13,188 bases of DNA, taken from assembly GCA_003231035.1 (NCBI GenBank), contig QIHU01000020.1:1-13188 (forward strand), read 5' to 3'. A model generated the notes under the pieces. The model did not search any database and had not been told where the DNA came from. It saw only the letters and a list, made by a program, of their open reading frames with translations. Origin of the DNA: Acidobacteriota bacterium. Lineage in GTDB: Bacteria; Acidobacteriota; Thermoanaerobaculia; Multivoradales; SZUA-115. Within the stretch, counting starts at the first letter, position 1; the number at the start of each line of letters is the position of its first letter. A program made the position numbers and the translations under genes. This document shows positions 8,033 to 13,188 of the stretch, piece after piece.

Positions 8033-9133
8033 ATGAGGGCCGAACCGTTTGACAGGGCTGCCGAAGGCACGGTGGTTGCCGACTCGAAGCTCGCCGCTGA
8101 CCGTTCAATCCAGGAAGTGGGAGGGGTTGTCTTGATCCTAGGTTTCTTGGGGCGCTACTGGCGGTGGTTGGTGGTGTCGCCCCTCCTTTTCGGAGTGCTG
8201 GCCGTTGCCTATCAGGAATATCTGGTGCACCCGCTCTTCGAGGCGACGGCACTGGTGGCGATTGGACCGAACCCCAAGGCCGGAGCTTTCGTCGCGCCCA
8301 AGGTGTCGCCAGCCGGGTACTCGAGTCTGGCGGAAACGGTCCAAATTTTTGACAGCACTAACCGCGAACTGCGCCGGTCGGGTTTGTTACCGGCGGGCGC
8401 GGAGCTGGTGCGAAAACAGATGGGGGTCGAACTCGCCAAGGTGACAAAAGGTTCCGACGCCAATACCGCCCTCCTTCATCTGACCTACTGGGGGGAGAGT
8501 GACGAAAGGGCGGTGGAAGCGGTCAACGCATGGGGGCGAGTTCTTGTCAACTTCAATCGGCGTAAGGTTCAGAGGGCTCAACTGAAATGGGCCTTGGCGG
8601 ATGCACGCCAACGACAGGTCAAATTGGCCAAGCAGATGGATACCCTCTCCGTTCGGCTGGCAGCGACCCGGGCCGTGTTCGAGACCGCGCCGAGCGGCCT
8701 CTACCTAGTCGCCCAGCGTCGCTCGGGCGGTGGGGAGGCGATCCCGGAGGGTAGAACGCTCTCGCTGAATCGGGCCGATCGAACCTCCGTGTCGGCCGAA
8801 TTGGCGATGCGTGTGGCTGAGACGGAAATCAATCTAAACGTGTTGCGTTACAAGAAAGAGGAAACCGATCGCCAGGTGACATCGCTAACTCTGCTGAGCG
8901 AGCGAGTCGAAGCCGGGGATCTAGACTTGAACGAACTCGTCAGGGAAGATACGTCAGGAATGCTGACTGAGGTGCAACCGCGAGCTTCAATTTTACAGTC
9001 GGCGACCACTTCAGCTCAGTCTTCCTCAAGACGCGCCGTCTTCAAGGCCTTGCTAGCGATGTTTGCCGGCTTTCTGCTTTCACTGATCGCGGCGGGTGTT
9101 CGAGAGGCCGTTCAGGGACGGCAGTTCGCGTAG
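8033..9133 (+). CDS. Wzz-type polysaccharide chain-length/co-polymerase protein
   Basis: The product is 366 residues with the two-membrane-segment layout of polysaccharide co-polymerases. The first segment is at about 43-61 and the second at about 336-355, near the C-terminus. The long periplasmic middle has charged helical stretches (about 170-210 and 255-285) likely to form coiled coils. Such proteins set the length of O-antigen, capsule or exopolysaccharide chains with the Wzy polymerase. No tyrosine-kinase domain is fused, and the Pro-rich motif often seen before the second segment is weak. The ATG at 8033 has only a poor ribosome site. Its own downstream hairpin suggests partial separation from the next genes, but the strand and function match them. 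Confidence 0.8.
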   Translation: MRAEPFDRAAEGTVVADSKLAADRSIQEVGGVVLILGFLGRYWRWLVVSPLLFGVLAVAYQEYLVHPLFEATALVAIGPNPKAGAFVAPKVSPAGYSSLAETVQIFDSTNRELRRSGLLPAGAELVRKQMGVELAKVTKGSDANTALLHLTYWGESDERAVEAVNAWGRVLVNFNRRKVQRAQLKWALADARQRQVKLAKQMDTLSVRLAATRAVFETAPSGLYLVAQRRSGGGEAIPEGRTLSLNRADRTSVSAELAMRVAETEINLNVLRYKKEETDRQVTSLTLLSERVEAGDLDLNELVREDTSGMLTEVQPRASILQSATTSAQSSSRRAVFKALLAMFAGFLLSLIAAGVREAVQGRQFA

Positions 9134-9157
9134 GACCCCACCCGGCCGGACCCCACC
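9133..9157 (+). repeat. Direct repeat GGACCCCACC, period 15
   Basis: GGACCCCACC occurs at 9133-9142 and 9148-9157, starting on the last base of the wzz-type stop codon. Confidence 0.7.
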
Positions 9158-9179
9158 ATCTCATGGAAGAGCTACCTAG

Positions 9180-9202
9180 GCCGGCCCATCCGCCGGCTTG
9201 TT
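9180..9202 (+). terminator. GC-rich hairpin after the wzz-type gene, candidate terminator
   Basis: GCCGGC (9180-9185) pairs with GCCGGC (9192-9197) around a 6-base loop, followed by TTGTT. The stem is all G/C but short and the T-tract is imperfect, so read-through into the sulfation genes is likely. Confidence 0.35.
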
Positions 9203-9236
9203 CGTGCCCGGGCCACCCGCTGAGCCCCGGCTGTCA

Positions 9237-9266
9237 AATGCCCAACAGAGGAATGCCCAACAGAGG
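9237..9266 (+). repeat. Perfect 15-bp tandem duplication at the sat/cysC ribosome site
   Basis: AATGCCCAACAGAGG occurs twice in a row (9237-9251, 9252-9266). Its second AGAGG joins the following AGAG to form the ribosome site of the GTG at 9275. Confidence 0.9.
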
Positions 9267-9282
9267 AGAGTTCGGTGTCTGA
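9238..9282 (+). CDS. Possible 14-codon upstream ORF overlapping the sat/cysC start
   Basis: ATG at 9238 opens a frame reading MPNRGMPNRGEFGV, ending with TGA at 9280-9282, three bases past the GTG start of the next gene. The duplication keeps the frame. No ribosome site precedes the first ATG, and the second ATG (9253) is too close to its AGAGG, so translation is uncertain. Confidence 0.25.
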   Translation: MPNRGMPNRGEFGV

Positions 9283-11011
9283 ATATCCTACTGCCGCCCA
9301 TGGTGGCCAATTGCTCGATCTCGTGGTTCCGATGGCGCGTCAAGAGCAGATGCGAGAGGAGTCGCGCGACTGGCCTTCGTGGGAGCTGACCCCGCGCCAG
9401 GTTTGCGACTTGGAACTGTTGTCCAATGGTGGCTTCTCACCACTGGGCGGTTTCATGACCCGGGGTGACTACGATTCGGTAGTCGAGGGGATGCGCTTGG
9501 CGGATGGCACGCTGTGGCCGATCCCCATCGTCCTAGACTTGCCAACCGAGGTGGCGGAGACCCTGAGTACGGGGGGGATGCTGGCCTTGAGAGACCCCGA
9601 GGGGGTGATGCTGGCGGCGCTCCATGTTGAGGAAATCTGGAGGCCGGATCGGGAACTTGAGGCGCGAAAGGTCTACGCCACGAACGACCCGGCCCACCCC
9701 GGAGTGGCCCGGCTCTTGGAGGCCACCGGTGAGGTCTACGTGGGTGGGAGCATCGAAGCGCTGCAATTGCCCACCTACTACGATTTTCGCGGTCTTCGTT
9801 CGACCCCCAACCAGTTGCGCGAGGAGTTCAAGCGGCTCGGTTGGCGCCGGATCGTCGCCTTCCAGACGCGCAACCCGATGCACCGAGCACACCAAGAGTT
9901 GACCCTACGGGCCGCTAAAGAGGTACAGGCCAACCTGTTGATTCACCCGGTGGTGGGGCAGACCAAGCCGGGCGATGTGGATCACTACACCCGTGTGCGT
10001 TGCTACCAGGCGCTGGTACCGCGCTACCCGCAGCACACCACGGCCCTCTCGCTGCTGCCGCTTTCGATGCGCATGGCGGGGCCTCGCGAGGCGGTTTGGC
10101 ATGCGATCATCCGCAAGAACTATGGTTGTAGCCACTTCATTGTCGGTCGCGATCACGCCGGCCCCGGGGTCGATTTCAAGGGCGAGCCGTTCTACGGTCC
10201 CTACGAGGCGCAAGAGCTGTTGGCAAGCCATCAAGAGGAGTTGGGCGTTTCGATGGTGCCCTTCAAGATGATGGTCTACTCGCAGGACCGGGACCGCTAC
10301 GTCGGTGTGGACGAGGTGGGCGAGAACGAGCACACCTTGTCGATCTCGGGGACGCAGTTGCGCAGCCGGCTGGCCGACGGGCGCGAGTTGCCGGAGTGGT
10401 TTACCTACCCCGAAGTGGGCGAAGAGTTACGCCGCACCCATCCGCCGCGCCATCGGCAGGGATTCACCGTCTTTTTTACCGGCCTCTCGAGCTCGGGAAA
10501 ATCGACGGTGGCTAACGTCTTGATGGTCAAGCTGTTGGAGAGCGGAGGGCGACCGGTCACCCTGCTCGACGGCGACATTGTGCGCACCAACCTCTCCTCG
10601 GAACTCGGATTCTCCAAGGAGCACCGCGACATCAACATTCGTCGGATCGGGTTTGTCGCTTCCGAGATCACCAAGAACGGGGGCATCGCCATTTGCGCTC
10701 CCATCGCTCCTTATGATTTGGTCCGCCGCGAGGTCCGTTCGCTGGTCGAGCCGGGCGGCGGGTTCGCGCTGGTTCATGTTTCGACCCCGCTGGAGGTCTG
10801 TGAGCAACGCGACCGCAAGGGGCTCTACGCCAAGGCGCGGGCGGGGATCATCAAGGAGTTCACCGGGATCTCCGATCCCTACGAAGAGCCGGCCGATGCC
10901 GAAGTGGTGATCGACACGTCGAACCTCTCGCCAAGTCAATCGGCGCAGGAGATCCTGCTCTTTCTAGAAAATCAGGGTTACCTCGGGAACACTTTCCAGG
11001 AGGAGGCTTGA
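9275..11011 (+). CDS. sat/cysC: Bifunctional sulfate adenylyltransferase / adenylylsulfate kinase
   Basis: The 578-residue product makes APS from sulfate and ATP, then phosphorylates APS to PAPS. The ATP-sulfurylase part covers about residues 1-390: an N-terminal PUA-like domain (NGGFSPLGGFM at 51-61), then the catalytic domain with QTRNPMHRAHQ (197-207), GRDHAGPG (291-298) and the MVPFKMMVY strand (327-335). The APS-kinase part covers 396-570: P-loop GLSSSGKS (403-410), LLDGDIVR (430-437), GFSKEHRDINIRR and KGLYAKARAGIIKEFTG. Both sets of motifs look intact, so both activities are expected. The GTG start has GGAGAG about 6 bases ahead. The stop overlaps the start of the cysQ-like gene by 4 bases. 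The next gene's product would handle PAP, and the flanking genes concern polysaccharide, so PAPS for sulfation is likelier than cysteine synthesis alone. Confidence 0.96.
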   Translation: MSEYPTAAHGGQLLDLVVPMARQEQMREESRDWPSWELTPRQVCDLELLSNGGFSPLGGFMTRGDYDSVVEGMRLADGTLWPIPIVLDLPTEVAETLSTGGMLALRDPEGVMLAALHVEEIWRPDRELEARKVYATNDPAHPGVARLLEATGEVYVGGSIEALQLPTYYDFRGLRSTPNQLREEFKRLGWRRIVAFQTRNPMHRAHQELTLRAAKEVQANLLIHPVVGQTKPGDVDHYTRVRCYQALVPRYPQHTTALSLLPLSMRMAGPREAVWHAIIRKNYGCSHFIVGRDHAGPGVDFKGEPFYGPYEAQELLASHQEELGVSMVPFKMMVYSQDRDRYVGVDEVGENEHTLSISGTQLRSRLADGRELPEWFTYPEVGEELRRTHPPRHRQGFTVFFTGLSSSGKSTVANVLMVKLLESGGRPVTLLDGDIVRTNLSSELGFSKEHRDINIRRIGFVASEITKNGGIAICAPIAPYDLVRREVRSLVEPGGGFALVHVSTPLEVCEQRDRKGLYAKARAGIIKEFTGISDPYEEPADAEVVIDTSNLSPSQSAQEILLFLENQGYLGNTFQEEA

Positions 11012-11796
11012 CTCCAGATCTAGAGCGCATTGCGCGCGGTCTACTGGCGGCCGGCGAGGTGCTGCAAGACTTCACCGCTGGCCAGGTCGAAGCGACTCGC
11101 AAGGCGGGGGGGAGCCCGGTGACCGAGGCCGACCGGCGTATCGACGACCTCCTGCGCGAGCTGCTTCCAGCTCCCGGCGAGGGCTGGCTGTCCGAGGAAA
11201 CCGTCGATCGCGCCGAGCGGCTCGACTGCCGGCGGGTTTGGGTGGTCGATCCACTCGACGGGACCCAGGAATTCGTCGAGGGCATCCCCGAGTGGTGTGT
11301 CTCGATTGGCTTGGTGGAGGATGGCCGTCCGGTCGCCGGTGGAATCCTCAATCCGTCGACCGGCGAGACCTTCCTAGGCTCACCCGCCACCGGCGTTACC
11401 CTCAATGGAGAACCGGTGCGCCAGAGCCCACGCACCTCCTTGCGGGGGGCCGTGGTGTTGGCCAGCCGCGGCGAAGTCCAGCGCGGCCTGTGGCGCCCCT
11501 TCGAGGGGTGCGGGATCGAGGTGGTGGCGATGGGGTCGGTGGCCTACAAACTGGCGCGCGTCGCGGCCGGGTTGGCCGATGCCACCTGGACACTGGTACC
11601 TAAGAACGAGTGGGATCTCGCCGCCGGGGTGGCCTTGGTGGAGGCTCTCGGAGGCACCGTGCGGCGCCCGGATGGCGAGCCTTGTCTGTTCAACCGCGCG
11701 AAGACCCTCTACCCAGGGCTGATCGCCAGCGGCGCGGCCTTGGCGGCGCCGATCGAGGCGTTGATCGAGGCGCGCGGAGGAGATCCGCTGGCCTGA
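11008..11796 (+). CDS. cysQ: CysQ-like 3'(2'),5'-bisphosphate nucleotidase (inositol monophosphatase fold)
   Basis: The product is 262 residues with the metal-binding pattern of the family: SEE (62-64), DPLDGT (81-86, WVVDPLDGTQEF) and EWDLAAG (201-207, Asp203). Known role: CysQ hydrolyses PAP (left after sulfotransfer from PAPS) to AMP, and PAPS to APS, relieving inhibition of sulfotransferases. Related inositol monophosphatases share these motifs; the position right behind sat/cysC favours CysQ. The start is a TTG at 11008 overlapping the previous stop (TTGA), with a strong AGGAGGAGG just ahead. The stop overlaps the next ATG by one base (TGATG). These overlaps point to translational coupling. 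Confidence 0.9.
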   Translation: MTPDLERIARGLLAAGEVLQDFTAGQVEATRKAGGSPVTEADRRIDDLLRELLPAPGEGWLSEETVDRAERLDCRRVWVVDPLDGTQEFVEGIPEWCVSIGLVEDGRPVAGGILNPSTGETFLGSPATGVTLNGEPVRQSPRTSLRGAVVLASRGEVQRGLWRPFEGCGIEVVAMGSVAYKLARVAAGLADATWTLVPKNEWDLAAGVALVEALGGTVRRPDGEPCLFNRAKTLYPGLIASGAALAAPIEALIEARGGDPLA

Positions 11797-12968
11797 TGGC
11801 TGCTTTGAAACCTGACCCGAAGTCTGGCTCGCGACCCCGTTCGGAGCAGGGGCGGCTGGCTCGGTGGTGGGCCGCGGTGCGGGGCCCCGGGTTGGTCGGT
11901 GTGCTCAGCCGGGGAGCCAGTGCCAGTCTGCTGATTTTCGTCGGCGGAGCTCTGGCGGCGCTGCTCGCCCAGTTGCTCCTCGCCAGGGTCCTTGGCGCGG
12001 AGGGCTACGGAGTCTATGCCTTCTGCCTCAGCCTCCTGGCATTGGCGACCATGGGGGCGCGACTGGGGATGGACACCGGCCTGGTGCGTTTTGTTGCCTC
12101 CTACCGGGGCAGCGGTCAGTGGGCCGAGTTGTTGGGTCTGGTGCGCTTTGCCGACCGGCTGGTGGGAGCCATGGGCCTTCTGCTGGGCCTTGTCGGCGCG
12201 GGGATCATCTGGTTTGGCGGAGATCGGCTTGGCACTGATCTGCGGCGAACGCTACTGGTGGCCTGCGCCGTGCTGCCAGCTCTCGCGCTCCTCGGCCTGC
12301 GTAGCGCGGTGATGCAGGGCTTTCGCCGGGTTGCCATCGGCCGTCTGCCCGAGCTGTTGGTGCGCCCCTTGCTCATCGCTGGTTCGGCTTTCGCCATCCA
12401 TCGTGGGTCGGGAGGCCTCTCGCCGGCGATGGCGATGGGACTCAACTGCCTCAGCACTCTTCTCGCTTTGGTCGCCGGGACCTTGTTGCTGCGCCGGGTG
12501 TGGCCCCGACCCTCGGGTAGCAGGACTAGGGAACGGATCTTCAGGCGCCGGGAATGGTTGCGGGTCTCCCTACCGCTCCTTCTGGTCACCGGTATGCGGC
12601 GCCTGTTGGCGGAGACCGACATCCTCTTGGTGGGGCTCCTGATGGGCACCACCATGGCAGGGATCTACGCCGTGGCTTCTCGGCTCTCGAATTTCATCGC
12701 CTTTGGTCACAATGCGGGCAACGTGATTTCCGCTCCGCTGATCGCCGAGCTGCATGCCAAGGGGGAGAGGAGGCGGTTGCAGAGGATGGTGACTCTCGCC
12801 ACCTGGGGTTCGACCCTCTCGGCAGCCGCTTCAGCGCTTCTCCTGATCCTGTTGGGTGGCCCCGTTTTGCGGCTCTTTGGCGCCGAGTTTACGGTCGCCT
12901 TACCGGTTCTCGCGGTGTTGTGCGTGGGGCAGATGGTCAACGCGATGACCGGGCCGGTTGGAACATGA
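11796..12968 (+). CDS. Wzx-type polysaccharide flippase, N-terminal 390 residues (frame broken)
   Basis: The product is a membrane protein with about 10-11 hydrophobic segments (for example 40-62, 72-95, 122-142, 161-177, 209-232, 343-367). The N-terminal pattern GALAALLAQLLLARVLGAEGYGVYAF is typical of Wzx/MOP-type lipid-linked oligosaccharide flippases. These carry undecaprenyl-linked glycan units across the inner membrane. The ATG at 11796 overlaps the cysQ-like stop; GGAGGAG lies about 13 bases ahead. The frame stops at 12966-12968 directly after VNAMTGPVGT, where the family continues. The missing C-terminal end is found in another frame (see 12965-13177). A one-base insertion between 12960 and 12963 would rejoin the frames, giving about 460 residues, a normal Wzx length. 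Confidence 0.8.
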   Translation: MAALKPDPKSGSRPRSEQGRLARWWAAVRGPGLVGVLSRGASASLLIFVGGALAALLAQLLLARVLGAEGYGVYAFCLSLLALATMGARLGMDTGLVRFVASYRGSGQWAELLGLVRFADRLVGAMGLLLGLVGAGIIWFGGDRLGTDLRRTLLVACAVLPALALLGLRSAVMQGFRRVAIGRLPELLVRPLLIAGSAFAIHRGSGGLSPAMAMGLNCLSTLLALVAGTLLLRRVWPRPSGSRTRERIFRRREWLRVSLPLLLVTGMRRLLAETDILLVGLLMGTTMAGIYAVASRLSNFIAFGHNAGNVISAPLIAELHAKGERRRLQRMVTLATWGSTLSAAASALLLILLGGPVLRLFGAEFTVALPVLAVLCVGQMVNAMTGPVGT

Positions 12969-13177
12969 CCGGTCTCCAGGACACCAATGCCCGTATCCTG
13001 GCGGTGGCGACCTGCCTGAACCTGCTCCTCAACTACCCAGCGATCCGGGCCTTCGGACTCGTCGGAGCGGCGGTGACGACCGCGGCGATGATCGCCCTGA
13101 AGAACGGTTGGACTTGGTTTGCGGTACGCAAGAGTCTGGGGATAAACTCGTCGATCTTTGGCGCTTTGAGGAGCTAG
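12965..13177 (+). CDS. Wzx-type flippase, C-terminal 70 residues in a shifted frame
   Basis: From the ATG at 12965 the frame gives MTGLQDTNARILAVATCLNL, then two hydrophobic segments (about 10-27 and 31-46) and RKSLGINSS near the end, as in the last helices of Wzx flippases. The ATG overlaps the TGA of the first piece (ATGA), the arrangement used for coupled translation in the rest of this gene cluster. It is either the shifted end of a frameshifted gene or a separately made piece. Alone it would not be a transporter. Confidence 0.6.
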   Translation: MTGLQDTNARILAVATCLNLLLNYPAIRAFGLVGAAVTTAAMIALKNGWTWFAVRKSLGINSSIFGALRS

Positions 13178-13188
13178 CTGTTAGGGCC

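Overview
This is a GC-rich bacterial window with short intergenic gaps and mostly standard Shine-Dalgarno sites. The organism cannot be named from it. A secreted protein with thrombospondin type 3 (TSP3) calcium-binding repeats, an Lhr-like helicase remnant, a vapBC pair, comM and a fused ATP sulfurylase/APS kinase would suit Acidobacteriota, Myxococcota or a similar large-genome environmental lineage. That placement is inference.

Left part, minus strand, 1-3567. The window opens inside a Rieske-type protein gene; the first cluster half-motif (C-x-H) is visible but the second is not. Next is a secreted Gly-linker/TSP3-repeat protein, and then the remains of an Lhr-like DEAD/DEAH helicase. The helicase has lost its N-terminus with the Walker A region, has an internal deletion and is frameshifted. 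A degenerate PIN-domain fragment (3670 to about 4080, plus strand) lies beside its broken end, so 2.0-4.1 kb looks like a decay zone.

Middle part, minus strand, 4081-7928. A short-chain dehydrogenase/reductase lies downstream of a TetR-family regulator. Both genes are preceded by almost identical 23-bp elements built on the palindrome ACCTA-N4-TAGGT. In the tetR promoter the element fills the space between a good -35 and a good -10, and the start codon sits where transcription should begin, so a leaderless autoregulated mRNA is likely. Upstream are an intact vapBC toxin-antitoxin pair with a 4-bp overlap and comM/yifB, encoding a Mg-chelatase-like AAA+ protein of natural transformation.

Right part, plus strand, 8033-13177. 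A Wzz-type chain-length protein is followed by three tightly overlapping genes: a fused ATP sulfurylase/APS kinase (makes PAPS), a CysQ-like phosphatase (would remove the by-product PAP) and a Wzx-type flippase. PAPS supply, PAP removal and lipid-linked glycan export in one transcription unit suggest a locus for a sulfated surface polysaccharide, with sulfotransferases and glycosyltransferases expected outside the window. The flippase reading frame is split at 12965-12968 by an ATGA overlap, so it is either frameshifted or made as two coupled pieces. The leader of the sulfation genes carries two period-15 duplications and a possible 14-codon upstream ORF. No tRNA, rRNA, insertion sequence or CRISPR array was seen.
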